The position numbers were made by a program, and so were the translations under genes. A stretch of 64,000 bases of DNA, taken from assembly GCA_009919175.1 (NCBI GenBank), contig RGCL01000001.1, positions 47,772-111,771 of the forward strand, in the 5' to 3' direction. Within the stretch, counting starts at the first letter, position 1. Each line of letters opens with the position of its first letter. Positions 16,418-25,573 of this stretch are shown in pieces. The notes under the pieces are model-generated. The model was not told where the DNA came from. It saw only the letters and a program-made list of their open reading frames with translations, and made no database searches. Source of the DNA: Betaproteobacteria bacterium. Its GTDB lineage: Bacteria > Pseudomonadota > Gammaproteobacteria > Burkholderiales > Burkholderiaceae_C.

Positions 16418-17277
16418 TACTTGCCTCGCATGCCGTCAAAGACTTCAGCAAAGGTGGGCTGATTGTCGTGAGAGATGCAAACGCGGGCAGCCTCGATCAC
16501 CAGGGGCATGGGATGACCATGCAAGTTGGCAACGATGAGCTGCTGCACCATTTTGTACATCTCGCCCTCTTCTTCAATGATTTGCTTGAGGCGGATGGCA
16601 AAGGGGCCAACCAGACCATAGGCCAACAACACGCCCATGAACGTTCCCACCAGCGCCGAGCCAATCAGGGCACCCAGCACAGGCGGGGGCTGGTCAATGG
16701 CACCCATGGTTTTCACCACACCCAGCACGCAAGCCACAATACCCAGCGCAGGCATGGCGCCTTCCATGGCGGTCCACACTTCGGCACTCTTGAGCTCGTT
16801 GGCGTGGTGCAGTTTGATGGACGCCGTCATGACGTCTTCCACCGCATAAGGGCTGAGGTTGCTGGACGACACGACCATCAACCGAACCGTGTCGGTGATG
16901 AGGTGCAGCAGGGCGTGATCGTGAAGAATGGGTGGGTACTCGGCAAAGATGGCCGACGACTCCGGGTTTTCAACGTGAGGTTCCAAAGCCACCGCGCCCT
17001 CCGCCTTGAGGGTCTTGAGGATTTTGGAGATCAGGAACATCACCGCGAGGAAGTCGTCCTTTTTGTAGCGCGGGCCTTTGAACACGCGACCCAAGCCTGC
17101 CATGGCGGGCTTGATGACGTTCATGCCGTTGCCGATCAACATGGCTGCAAACGCAGCGCCGCCGATCTGGGCAAATTCCCAAGGGGCTGCGTGAATAACA
17201 GGTGTCAAATCGCCGCCGTGGGCGACGAACACCCCGAACACGAAGACAAACAACAGAAGAATACCGACTGGTGGCAT
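16417..17277 (-). CDS. motA: Flagellar stator protein MotA
   Basis: MotA surrounds MotB in the inner membrane and converts ion flow to torque through its cytoplasmic loop. The 286-residue protein shows four membrane helices: near the N-terminus, about 30-60, and the pair around MPALGIVACVLGVVKTMG and LGALIGSALVGTFMGVLLAY. The charged cytoplasmic loop contains AVALEPHVENPESS. It overlaps motB. fliS lies 93 bases upstream in the same direction; no separate motA promoter is obvious, so motAB may be read from the fliS promoter. Confidence 0.95.
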   Translation of the reverse strand: MPPVGILLLFVFVFGVFVAHGGDLTPVIHAAPWEFAQIGGAAFAAMLIGNGMNVIKPAMAGLGRVFKGPRYKKDDFLAVMFLISKILKTLKAEGAVALEPHVENPESSAIFAEYPPILHDHALLHLITDTVRLMVVSSSNLSPYAVEDVMTASIKLHHANELKSAEVWTAMEGAMPALGIVACVLGVVKTMGAIDQPPPVLGALIGSALVGTFMGVLLAYGLVGPFAIRLKQIIEEEGEMYKMVQQLIVANLHGHPMPLVIEAARVCISHDNQPTFAEVFDGMRGK

Positions 17278-17369
17278 CTACGACTCCATTGACTTTCACA
17301 GGCCTATGAGGCCATCCGGGTTGGTGACCCGAAGGTTAACTGAATTCCCCTGGCCTGGCCTGCGATGAA

Positions 17370-17801
17370 TCAATTCAAGGCAGACGTGGGCTGAGGATTT
17401 GAAGGAACGAGGCTGGGAACCGTTTCCCAGGCCCCTCGGATTTCCGAAATCAAACCATGGACCTCGTCCAAAGCCGACAAGTCATTGTGGGCATTGGCAT
17501 GCAGCAGGCGGCGGGTCACATAACCATACAACTCGTTGAGGTTTTGCGCCAAGTCACCGCCCCGGTCGAAATCCAGTGCGCCTTGAAGACCCAACACAAT
17601 GCGACTGGCACGTGCCAGCGCCTTGGACTTCTCGGCAATGTTGCGATGCTGGATGTGACCACGGGCTGTGGCGATGCTTTCCAGCAATCCGTCAAACAAC
17701 ATCATGATGAGCTCGACGTTGTTGGACTTTGCCACTCCAGTGCTGGCTCTGACCTCGCCGTAGGATTCAATGGCTCTCATGTGTGCTCTCATGTCTGTCA
17801 C
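17370..17801 (-). CDS. fliS: Flagellin export chaperone FliS
   Basis: FliS binds flagellin C-termini in the cytosol and delivers them to the export gate. The 143-residue protein contains the FliS motifs VELIMMLFDGLLESIATARG, KALARASRIVLGLQGALDF and LNELYGYVTRRLLHANA. Unlike the usual arrangement it is not next to fliC or fliD but stands alone before motAB. A sigma-28 promoter at 17829-17855 fits its late-class role. Confidence 0.93.
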   Translation of the reverse strand: MTDMRAHMRAIESYGEVRASTGVAKSNNVELIMMLFDGLLESIATARGHIQHRNIAEKSKALARASRIVLGLQGALDFDRGGDLAQNLNELYGYVTRRLLHANAHNDLSALDEVHGLISEIRGAWETVPSLVPSNPQPTSALN

Positions 17802-17828
17802 TCCGGGTTGTTTTCAACTTGCCAGAGT

Positions 17829-17855
17829 GATTCGGAGTCAGTTGGACGAACTTGA
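17829..17855 (-). promoter_or_regulatory. Sigma-28 (FliA) promoter of fliS
   Basis: On the minus strand TCAAGTTC, an 11-base spacer and TCCGAATC, nearly the same as the flgM promoter. It lies 28 bases before the fliS start codon and may also serve motA-motB downstream. Confidence 0.7.
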
Positions 17856-17869
17856 ATGGTCTCCTGCCA

Positions 17870-18712
17870 TCAAACCGTTTGCGGCCTGACAGGCTCGGTT
17901 TGGGGCATGCTCAATTGGGGCTGCATCAATTCAGGAGCGGGCTCCTGCGTGGATGCGGTGTTGGGGGCGCTTGGAACCTCGGGCGAGGCCAAGGCGGCGC
18001 TGCGCTCAACGCCGCGCTGGACCACGTCACGCGAAGCCACCAGGCTCGGGTCAGCCGTGTATTCGGCCGCCGCCAGCAAAGGTTTGGCCAAGCCCTGATC
18101 GGCCGCCTCCAGCACGGGACGCATCTCGGGCGGCAAGGCTGCAATGGGGCCGCCTGGCTCGGAATCGGCCGGGTGCTTGAGCAAATGGGTGGAATACGGC
18201 TCGGTGAGGGACAGGCCAGTTCGAGCGTAGAGCATGGAGATCACCTGATCGAGGTTTTGCTGAATGCGCAAATAACTGTCCTCGGGCTTGGTGGCGAAAT
18301 CCTCACCCGCCTGATAGAGGCTGGCCAGATGGTGAACTGGAATCCAGGACTCCACTTTGCCCCTGGGCGTGGGCACCATGCGGTTGTTGGTGGGCATGCC
18401 AGGGCGATTGCGTCGCCCATCCTGGTAGCCCTCGGCAAAAGTGGCTTCAATGTGCTGACGCAGCACGGGCTCGTAATGCACACGCAAGTCATTGACCAGC
18501 TTGAGGTCCAAGCCAGGCAAGGGAATGCCGCTCATGGCATCCCACAGGGTTTTGCCCTGCAACTCGCCAAACAGGCCATCGCTGTAGATCTTTGGCTTGT
18601 CAGCGGGCACGGAGGCCGCATAAATCGTGTTGACCTTGTCGATCAGGTACAAGGCCAGGATGACGGCCAGCAAGACCCCCCAGGCCGTGAACAACTGGAA
18701 GAATCCGTTCAT
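17870..18712 (-). CDS. Unknown membrane-anchored protein in the flhA-flhF-flhG-fliA operon
   Basis: A 280-residue protein that I do not recognise. One N-terminal membrane helix (about residues 7-26, AWGVLLAVILALYLI), then a mostly soluble region with ASLYQAGEDF and IQQNLDQVISMLYARTGLSL, and a Pro/Gln/Glu-rich tail (about 225-280) of low complexity. It overlaps the fliA stop codon by four bases (ATGA), so it is translationally coupled to fliA and belongs to the flagellar operon. Between it and fliS stands the fliS promoter. No enzyme motif is visible; a motility-related membrane function is inferred from position only. Confidence 0.75.
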   Translation of the reverse strand: MNGFFQLFTAWGVLLAVILALYLIDKVNTIYAASVPADKPKIYSDGLFGELQGKTLWDAMSGIPLPGLDLKLVNDLRVHYEPVLRQHIEATFAEGYQDGRRNRPGMPTNNRMVPTPRGKVESWIPVHHLASLYQAGEDFATKPEDSYLRIQQNLDQVISMLYARTGLSLTEPYSTHLLKHPADSEPGGPIAALPPEMRPVLEAADQGLAKPLLAAAEYTADPSLVASRDVVQRGVERSAALASPEVPSAPNTASTQEPAPELMQPQLSMPQTEPVRPQTV

Positions 18713-19470
18713 GAGACCTCCTGCCGCTGTTTGACTTTGGCTTTACCCGGCATCTCGATCTGGAGTTCACCGCGCAGTTTTTTCACCACGGTGGACAAGA
18801 TCTGGCTCACGCGAGATTCGGTGACCCCCAGGATTTCGCCAATCTCTTTGAGGTTGAGTTCCTCCACGTAATACAACTGCATGACCAGTTGTTCACGTTC
18901 TGGCAACTCGCTGATTTTTTCGGTGACGACGGCCATGAATTCGGCCTCTTCGACCTGCACATCTGGCTGTCGGGATTCGTCATCAGCCAGAGTCATGACC
19001 TCCTCGGCCACCACTTCCATGGAATAGGTTTCAAAGCGGTTGGCTTTGCCACGCTCTTTGTGGAAGGCATCGATGTCACGCCCCATGTGCTCGGCAATTT
19101 CAGCCTGCGTGGGGTTACGACCCAACTCGGCGGCCAGCACATGGACCGTTTCGTTGTGTTCCTTGTTGAAAGCCACCGCCGAGCGGGGCAGAAAGGACAG
19201 GCGGCGAACCTCGTCGAGCATGGCACCGCGCACACGGCTGTGCGCGAAGTTTTCGAACTCCACGCCCTTGCTCAGGTCAAAGGCGCGAGCGGCTTCGAGC
19301 AAACCCAGCGTTCCCACCTGAATGAGTTCATCGAGGTCCATGAAAGCCGGCACCCTGGCCTTGATGTGCAAAGCCACACGCTTGACCATGGCCAAGTGGG
19401 ACAACACCAATTCATCGGTGCTGGGCTGGCAGCTGGTCTGATAGTGACGGACTGGATTGAGCGCTCTCAT
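18709..19470 (-). CDS. fliA: RNA polymerase sigma-28 factor FliA
   Basis: FliA directs transcription of late flagellar genes and is held by FlgM. The 253-residue protein shows region 2 (DLDELIQVGTLGLLEAARAF and FENFAHSRVRGAMLDEVR), region 3 (HVLAAELGRNPTQAEIAEHM) and region 4 (LNLKEIGEILGVTESRVSQI). The ATG at 19470 has GAGGTG six bases upstream and begins two bases after the flhG stop; an in-frame GTG at 19476 is less likely. Target promoters readable in this window precede flgM, fliS and flgP. Confidence 0.95.
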   Translation of the reverse strand: MRALNPVRHYQTSCQPSTDELVLSHLAMVKRVALHIKARVPAFMDLDELIQVGTLGLLEAARAFDLSKGVEFENFAHSRVRGAMLDEVRRLSFLPRSAVAFNKEHNETVHVLAAELGRNPTQAEIAEHMGRDIDAFHKERGKANRFETYSMEVVAEEVMTLADDESRQPDVQVEEAEFMAVVTEKISELPEREQLVMQLYYVEELNLKEIGEILGVTESRVSQILSTVVKKLRGELQIEMPGKAKVKQRQEVS

Positions 19471-19472
19471 GT

Positions 19473-20294
19473 TCACCTCGCTTGGCCCTGCATCAGCCGT
19501 TGCATGAAAAATTGAATGCCACCGGATGGTCCCTGAAGGGGACGCAATTCAGTGGTGAGTTCAGCCAGGCGACGAAAATCCCGCGCAGCTGCCGTGCCTG
19601 GAGCAAGCTCCAGAACCGATTGGTATTTCTTGAGGGCCGCGAGGACCATCTCATCTTCTTCAATGGCGGTGAGGTACTGGATGGAATGACCCAAAAACCT
19701 GACGCACACATCGTTGAGGCGCTGATACAGACGCCAACCCTGGGTTTGGGTTCGCACCGCGTTGGGCACCAGATAGATTTCGTCGAGCTTGAGCTCCTGG
19801 CTCATGACCTTGATGGTGCCGTAGGCATCGGCAATCGAGGACGGGTCGTCCTGAACCACGATGAAACGGCGCTGACAGGCCGCCAGGAAGGTGAGCACAG
19901 AAGGTGAAATGCCAGCGGCAACATCCACCACCAACACATCCAGATCCTGGGTGAGGGATTCGAAGGCTTGGACAATGCCAGCGGCTTGCAGATTGGACAA
20001 GGCCGCAAGCTCTTGCAAGCCCGAGGCTCCCGGCACCAGCAACACGCCCTGGCGGGTTTTGACCATGATCTCTTGCAGGGTTTTTTGCCCGCTCAGGAAA
20101 TGGCTCAGGTTGTATTCAGCCCTGGCACCCAGCGCAATTTGCGCGTTGGCCAGACCCAGGTCAGCATCGAACAGCATCACGCGCTGCCCCATCTGGCTCA
20201 ATGCCACGGCCAAGTTGACGGACACGGTGGTCTTGCCCACACCACCTTTGCCGCTGGCCACGCCGATCACCTGGGTTTGTTTGCTTTTGCTCAT
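19473..20294 (-). CDS. flhG: MinD-like ATPase FlhG (FleN)
   Basis: FlhG limits flagellar number and works with FlhF in polar placement; in several species it also restrains the master activator. The 273-residue ParA/MinD-type protein has the deviant Walker A SGKGGVGKTT (residues 14-23), FDADLGLANAQIALG, and a Walker B-like region DVLVVDVAAGI. It is placed between flhF and fliA, as in polar-flagellate gamma- and betaproteobacteria. Confidence 0.93.
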   Translation of the reverse strand: MSKSKQTQVIGVASGKGGVGKTTVSVNLAVALSQMGQRVMLFDADLGLANAQIALGARAEYNLSHFLSGQKTLQEIMVKTRQGVLLVPGASGLQELAALSNLQAAGIVQAFESLTQDLDVLVVDVAAGISPSVLTFLAACQRRFIVVQDDPSSIADAYGTIKVMSQELKLDEIYLVPNAVRTQTQGWRLYQRLNDVCVRFLGHSIQYLTAIEEDEMVLAALKKYQSVLELAPGTAAARDFRRLAELTTELRPLQGPSGGIQFFMQRLMQGQAR

Positions 20295-20295
20295 G

Positions 20296-21582
20296 TCATG
20301 CTCTTGAAGTCGCCATGGAATGTTTAGGCGAGGGATGAATCATCATCGCACCGTCTGACTTCGATTGCACGATGGGCAAGCGATCAATCGCCTGATTCAC
20401 CAATGCCGACACGGCAAAGGGACGCTGCCAATCGCTCAAGCGCTCGCCGTGGCTGGCAGCATGAATGGCAATGGGGTTTTCACTCAGCATCTGAATGAGC
20501 GCCCAAGGCTGCTCGGATTCATCGAGCTTGCTGATGAACAGGCCCTGCCAGTTCACACCCGACTGCAACACCTTGGCCATGGAGACCTGGGAGGCATCGG
20601 CCATGATGACGGCATGGGCTTGCACCTGGGGATGAACCGACAGGATTTCATCAAAGCGTTCCTTGATGCCCATGCCCGGTGTGTCGATGAGGATGAGGCG
20701 GCTATGCGAGTGCTCATCGAGCAACAGGCGCAACATGCCAGGGTTGGTCGAACGCACACAGGACACGCCAGACTGGGAGCACAGCAACTGAGTCTGGTTC
20801 CAGGCGCCAGCGCGGTGATCCATGTGGCTGATCACCAGCACGTTTTCGCAATCCCACTCGGCGCTGGCCTGCGAGGCCCAACGCGCAACCATGGAGGACT
20901 TGCCGCTGCCAGACAGACCGCCAATGGCGTGAATGCCTTGCTGGGGCCAATCGCTGCGCTCGCGGTCGATGGCCGACTTGAGCATGTGAGAGAGGATAGC
21001 CACGCCCGACTCCAGGCTGGTGGAGTCCTTGAGGGCATCGATGAGCAAGGTGCGCAAGCCCACGGGCATGGCGGCTTCTTGCAAAGCCAGCTGCAAAGGC
21101 TCCAAGGATTCATGCAGCACCGGCCCTTGTTGCAAGGCCAATTGCTGGCTGATCTTGAATTCACGACGCAAGGTGGCCAGTTCTTCGCGGACCAAGGCCA
21201 CGATTTCCTGACCTCGCAAGGCTTCCTGATGGCGCGACAGCTCATCGGCGGCAAAGGCCGGCTTTTTGGTCGATGGGGCGGCCTTGAGGGCTGCACCTTG
21301 CGCGGCGGCTTGCTGACGCAAGGGCTTGGCCTCCTGGATTTCCTGTGCCAGCACATCCGAAAAGCTCGCATCGATGCGGCGCTCATAGGTCTTGGGGGTG
21401 ATCTGGATTTGCTCCGCCAGCGCCTGGTCCGCGCTCATCTCGGGGATGTCCACCGCCACGATGAGTTCGGTCTGCCCGCGCACGCGCGCCGATGAGATCA
21501 CCAGCACGTCCGGCCCGTACAAAGCCACGGCTTTGTCGTTGGCGGACTTGGTATCTTTGGCAAGGATTCGTTTGAGTTCCAT
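20296..21582 (-). CDS. flhF: SRP-type GTPase FlhF
   Basis: FlhF recruits the first basal-body parts to the cell pole. The 428-residue protein has the B domain at the N-terminus (MELKRILAKDTKSANDKAVA), a variable middle (about 60-200), and the SRP-type G domain: P-loop GGLSGSGKSS (about 221-230), DHRAGAWNQTQLL, and DTPGMG (from 300) where most relatives have DTAG. The ATG at 21582 is used instead of a GTG two codons upstream. The downstream flhG follows after one base. Confidence 0.93.
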   Translation of the reverse strand: MELKRILAKDTKSANDKAVALYGPDVLVISSARVRGQTELIVAVDIPEMSADQALAEQIQITPKTYERRIDASFSDVLAQEIQEAKPLRQQAAAQGAALKAAPSTKKPAFAADELSRHQEALRGQEIVALVREELATLRREFKISQQLALQQGPVLHESLEPLQLALQEAAMPVGLRTLLIDALKDSTSLESGVAILSHMLKSAIDRERSDWPQQGIHAIGGLSGSGKSSMVARWASQASAEWDCENVLVISHMDHRAGAWNQTQLLCSQSGVSCVRSTNPGMLRLLLDEHSHSRLILIDTPGMGIKERFDEILSVHPQVQAHAVIMADASQVSMAKVLQSGVNWQGLFISKLDESEQPWALIQMLSENPIAIHAASHGERLSDWQRPFAVSALVNQAIDRLPIVQSKSDGAMMIHPSPKHSMATSRA

Positions 21583-21603
21583 GATCACTCTCTTGTTTCA
21601 AAC

Positions 21604-23730
21604 TCAGGCTGAAGTCGTTTGGGCATCGCGGCGCTGGGCGTCGACGGTTTGCACCACCTTGACGGATTGGTCATCCGGAATTTCGCTGTAGGACAGGACC
21701 GTGAGGTCGTTGACGCGATAGCGAACGGCTTTGGACAACCATCCACGGATGAGGGGCGAGACCACCAGCACAGCCGGCAATCCTTCTTCTTCCATTTGCA
21801 CGGCTGCGGACCGCAGCGAGGCAAACAGGCTCTCAGACAAACCCGGCTCCAGGATCACCGGCTGGCCAGGCTGGCTTTGTTGCAAAACGTTGTGCAACAA
21901 CTGCTCCAGCGACGGCGCCAGGGTCATGACCGACAAACTGTTTTGATCGTCCACCAGCGCCTGCATGATCATGCGACCCAGCTTGGGACGCACCGAGGCG
22001 GTCAAGGCTTCAGGATCGGTGGTGCGTGCACTCATTTCGGTGAGGGTCTCGGCAATGGTGCGCATATCGCGAATGGAAACGCCTTCGATGAGCAGGTTTT
22101 GCAGGACCTTGGTCACCGCACCCAGGCTGAGCTTGCCAGGGACCAGCTCTTCCACCAGTTTGGGCGACTTGGTGGCGAGCTTGTCCAGCAGCTGCTGCAC
22201 CTCGTCGTGGCTGAGCAAATCAGAGGCGTTTTCACGCAAGACCTTGTTGAGGTGTGTGGCCATGGCCGTGCTCGCATCCACCACGGTGTAACCCAGGGTG
22301 CGGGCGTGATCGCGCAACGACGGCTCGATCCAGACGGCCTCCAGGCCAAATGCGGGTTCGCGGGTGGGGATGCCGTCAAGCTCGCCATAAACGCGGCCTG
22401 GGTTGATGGCCAATTCACGACCCACCTTGATTTCGCCCTTGCCGCGCACCACGCCTTTGAGGACCACGTGATAGGTGTCGGGGTCCAGGTTCAGGTCGTC
22501 GCGGATGCGAACCGGTTGGACCAAAAAGCCCAATTCGGCAGACAGCTTTTTGCGCACGCCTTTGACGCGCCCCATGAGCTCGCCACCCGTTTCTGCATTG
22601 ACCAGGGGAATGAGGCCATAGCCAATGTCCAGGCCAATGAGGTCCACCTGATCCACATCGTCCCAGTCCAGTTCCTTGGGCGCTTGGGCAGCCGCCTCGG
22701 CAGAGGCTTGCTCCTCGGCCTTGGTCTCACTTTCCTTGCTCACTTCCTGGCGCACCAACATCAAACCCAGGGCAATGATGACCAGCGCCAGTGAAATGAA
22801 CATGGCGTGGGGCATGCCGGGCACCAGACCCAGAATGATCAGGATGCCGCCAGAAATGAAGAGGGCTGCCGGGTTGGAGACCTGGGAGAAGACCTGTTCT
22901 GACATGGACTCGGCCGTGGTCACGCGCGTCACGATGATGGCCGTTGCCAGCGACAGCAGCAGCGAGGGAATCTGTGCCACCAGGCCGTCACCAATGGTCA
23001 GCAAGGTGTAGATGCGACCTGCTTCGCCCACGGGCAGGTTGTGTTGGATCACGCCAATGGCCAGGCCGCCCACGATGTTGATGAGCAAAATCAGCAAGCC
23101 TGCAATGGCGTCACCGCTCACAAATTTGGAGGCACCGTCCATGGCACCAAAGAAGTCCGACTCTTGCGAGAGTTCTTCGCGGCGCTTTTTGGCGGTTTCC
23201 TGGTCGATGACGCCAGCATTGAGGTCGGCATCGATGGACATTTGTTTACCAGGCATGGCATCCAGGGTGAATCGGGCGTTCACTTCAGAGACCCGGCCAG
23301 CGCCCTTGGTCACCACGATGAAGTTGATGATCATCAAGATGGCAAAGATGATGAAACCCACCACATAGTTGCCGCCGATCACAAATTCGCCAAAGGCTGC
23401 GATCACCTGGCCGGCTGACTCATGGCCGGTGTGACCATTGACCAGGATGACGCGGGTGGATGCCACGTTCAGCGCCAGGCGCAGCATGGTGGCAAACAGC
23501 AATAAGGAAGGGAAGGACGAGAAATCCAGGGGATTGCGCGTCCCAATGGCCACCATGATGATCACCAGGCTGGCCACGATGTTGAAAGTGAACAGGAAAT
23601 CCAGCAACAAGGGCGGCAACGGCAAGACCAACATGGCCATGATCAACAGCACCAGCACTGGAATGCTCAGTGCGGTGTAGTCAAACTTGGCCAAGTTCTG
23701 TCGAATCGTCGACAGGGTCAGGGTGCTCAT
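21604..23730 (-). CDS. flhA: Flagellar type III export gate protein FlhA
   Basis: FlhA forms the nonameric export gate and ion-driven engine of the flagellar secretion system. The 708-residue protein has about eight membrane helices in its N-terminal half (first at ALSIPVLVLLIMAMLVLPLP). The FHIPEP signature loop (GRVSEVNARFTLDAMPGKQM followed by SIDADLNAG) and a large C-terminal cytosolic domain (DLNLDPDTYHVVLKGVVRGK region to the end) follow. The ATG at 23730 has AAGGA 12 bases upstream. A sigma-54 promoter 75 bases upstream makes it first gene of flhA-flhF-flhG-fliA. Confidence 0.96.
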   Translation of the reverse strand: MSTLTLSTIRQNLAKFDYTALSIPVLVLLIMAMLVLPLPPLLLDFLFTFNIVASLVIIMVAIGTRNPLDFSSFPSLLLFATMLRLALNVASTRVILVNGHTGHESAGQVIAAFGEFVIGGNYVVGFIIFAILMIINFIVVTKGAGRVSEVNARFTLDAMPGKQMSIDADLNAGVIDQETAKKRREELSQESDFFGAMDGASKFVSGDAIAGLLILLINIVGGLAIGVIQHNLPVGEAGRIYTLLTIGDGLVAQIPSLLLSLATAIIVTRVTTAESMSEQVFSQVSNPAALFISGGILIILGLVPGMPHAMFISLALVIIALGLMLVRQEVSKESETKAEEQASAEAAAQAPKELDWDDVDQVDLIGLDIGYGLIPLVNAETGGELMGRVKGVRKKLSAELGFLVQPVRIRDDLNLDPDTYHVVLKGVVRGKGEIKVGRELAINPGRVYGELDGIPTREPAFGLEAVWIEPSLRDHARTLGYTVVDASTAMATHLNKVLRENASDLLSHDEVQQLLDKLATKSPKLVEELVPGKLSLGAVTKVLQNLLIEGVSIRDMRTIAETLTEMSARTTDPEALTASVRPKLGRMIMQALVDDQNSLSVMTLAPSLEQLLHNVLQQSQPGQPVILEPGLSESLFASLRSAAVQMEEEGLPAVLVVSPLIRGWLSKAVRYRVNDLTVLSYSEIPDDQSVKVVQTVDAQRRDAQTTSA

Positions 23731-23803
23731 TGCGTGTTTTTCCTTGTTTTCTAGAACTATGGAATTCAAGTTGTGAGGACTGGGTCCCCGGTGCAAGGAT
23801 CAA

Positions 23804-23819
23804 TGCAAGCGATGTGCCA
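23804..23819 (-). promoter_or_regulatory. Sigma-54 (-24/-12) promoter of flhA operon
   Basis: The minus strand reads TGGCACATCGCTTGCA, a textbook RpoN site with correct GG-N10-GC spacing, 74 bases upstream of flhA. It is back to back with the fliK promoter in the 161-base divergent gap. Confidence 0.82.
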
Positions 23820-23835
23820 GCTTGGCCGACAGACC

Positions 23836-23851
23836 TGTCACGCTTCTTGCT
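23836..23851 (+). promoter_or_regulatory. Probable sigma-54 promoter of fliK-fliLMN
   Basis: The plus strand reads TGTCACGCTTCTTGCT. It matches the sigma-54 consensus except that the second G of the -24 doublet is T. It ends 41 bases before the fliK ATG. Confidence 0.6.
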
Positions 23852-23891
23852 TGATACCTGGCAACTTTCATTGGAACGGACACGAATTGCC

Positions 23892-25550
23892 ATGAATTTG
23901 TCGCCAAGCCAGATCAATCAGGCCAACCAAACTGCCAACCCCATTGATGCCAAACCCGCATCAAACCTGGGTTCGCCCGCTGCTGGGCGGGCGGTGGATG
24001 CGGGCTTGTTTGCAGACATCCTGTCTCGCCACTGGCAACACCTGGCCCAAAACGAGCGGCAAGAAGTTGCCGCCTCGGCCGATGCCACCTTTGCTGCAGT
24101 GGGTCGCTTGCCGGCCCAATCGGCACCTGCCCCTGTCAAGCCGGCTCAGGAACCCACGCAAGATTCAGACCGCGTAGACGACGCCGCACAAGCCCGCTCA
24201 GATCAGGCGGATGCTGCCGAAGATGCCGCACGGGCCAACGACCGCGCCCATCCTGCTGCAGCCTGGCGTGCCGATGCGCACACCGCCCTGGATGCCGGAC
24301 GACTGCCCCAGGTGCCTGAGCATCTGCTCAATTTGAGTCTGAGTTCATCCCCACAAGCCCAGATGACCAACGACGGCTTGCTCGTCATGCCGCTGGGCGA
24401 ACGCATCAACATCGTCACCACGCCCCAGCCCCAGGTCAACGCCCAAAGCGTGGCCGACTTTGCACGCAGCATGGGCATGAACGAGTTGCAAATCGAACAA
24501 CTCTTTGGCGCCCAGGCCACGGTGGTCACCGCTTCAGATGACACGCTCAGCACCCTGGATCGGCTCACGGCCAATGGCTCCACTGGTGCACTGCCCCTGG
24601 CGAACTCCAGCAATGCCACGGGCTTGCTGATGCAGACCAACGCCACCAGTTCCAGCCCGGTGAGCATGACCCAGCAGGCCAACCCCCTCTCCACCCTGGC
24701 CTCGCTCAACGCCCTGGGCCATAGCACCCTGAGCGCACCCCTTGCAGCTCAGGCTGCCGATGCGGCACAGGGCAAATCCAGCCCCACCTTGCCCACAGCC
24801 ACCTCGGTTGATGTGCTCACCATCATGGAGGCCGACTTCACCCCCGAAGTGTGGCAAGCCCTGCAATCGCGGGTGGGCGCCAATGGTCAAAACGGTCAAC
24901 CCGGCTTCAATGCCAACGGCTCGGCGGCTTTGGCCATGCCCAACACCAGCGCTGCCATGAACCTGGGCACCGATTCAGCCAGCCCAACGCCCGTGGGTGG
25001 TCTGGTCACAGGTGCCATGGTGGGCCAAGGCATGAACCGCGGCCAGGCTCAAGCCACGTTGCCGAGCAGCCTCAATGCCAACCCACTGGATCCGCAAGAG
25101 GCCTATGACGAACTCAACCAAAAGTTCACAAGCGAGTTGGCCTCTCGCATCCACCAGCAAATCAATTCCGGCGAATGGAAGATGAAATTTGCCCTCAAGC
25201 CAGCCAGCCTCGGCCATTTGGACGTGCAACTGGAAATGCGGGATGGCAAACTCTCGGCTGTGTTTCAAACCGACAATGCGATGACTCAGGATTTGCTGAG
25301 CACCGGCAGTCAGCGTCTGAAGGAAGCACTCGCCCAGCTTGGTCATTCCAACGCCTCCGTCTGGGTCGGGTCCGGTGGCGCTGGCCAGTCTCAGGGGCAA
25401 GGTCAGGGCCGTGGCCCATCCACCCCCCCGCCGGCGCCTCATGGAATGAGCGCCTCATCCGATTCATCCAGTGGGTCCAACGTCACCACCGTGGCGAACC
25501 GGTCTGCTGGCTCATCCCAGTCATCCACACATTTGGACTTGTTCGCCTGA
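23892..25550 (+). CDS. fliK: Flagellar hook-length control protein FliK
   Basis: FliK measures hook length and switches export specificity by contacting FlhB. The 552-residue protein is Ala/Gln/Ser-rich and poorly conserved for about 420 residues. It ends with a clear Flg_hook domain (about residues 430-520: LASRIHQQINSGEWKMKFAL, KPASLGHLDVQLEMRDGKLS, TGSQRLKEALAQLGHSNASV). The ATG at 23892 is chosen; in-frame sequence upstream runs through the promoter region. It starts fliK-fliL-fliM-fliN. The longer-than-usual size parallels the enlarged hook subunit in this genome, though a causal link is not shown. Confidence 0.9.
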   Translation: MNLSPSQINQANQTANPIDAKPASNLGSPAAGRAVDAGLFADILSRHWQHLAQNERQEVAASADATFAAVGRLPAQSAPAPVKPAQEPTQDSDRVDDAAQARSDQADAAEDAARANDRAHPAAAWRADAHTALDAGRLPQVPEHLLNLSLSSSPQAQMTNDGLLVMPLGERINIVTTPQPQVNAQSVADFARSMGMNELQIEQLFGAQATVVTASDDTLSTLDRLTANGSTGALPLANSSNATGLLMQTNATSSSPVSMTQQANPLSTLASLNALGHSTLSAPLAAQAADAAQGKSSPTLPTATSVDVLTIMEADFTPEVWQALQSRVGANGQNGQPGFNANGSAALAMPNTSAAMNLGTDSASPTPVGGLVTGAMVGQGMNRGQAQATLPSSLNANPLDPQEAYDELNQKFTSELASRIHQQINSGEWKMKFALKPASLGHLDVQLEMRDGKLSAVFQTDNAMTQDLLSTGSQRLKEALAQLGHSNASVWVGSGGAGQSQGQGQGRGPSTPPPAPHGMSASSDSSSGSNVTTVANRSAGSSQSSTHLDLFA

Positions 25551-25573
25551 TCCAGGCATCGAAGGAGTAATTC

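Noticed and set aside
17278-17369. Search for a separate sigma-28 promoter before motA
   Set aside because: Only fragments resembling TCAAG and CCGAT with wrong spacing were found; motAB is more simply read from the fliS promoter.
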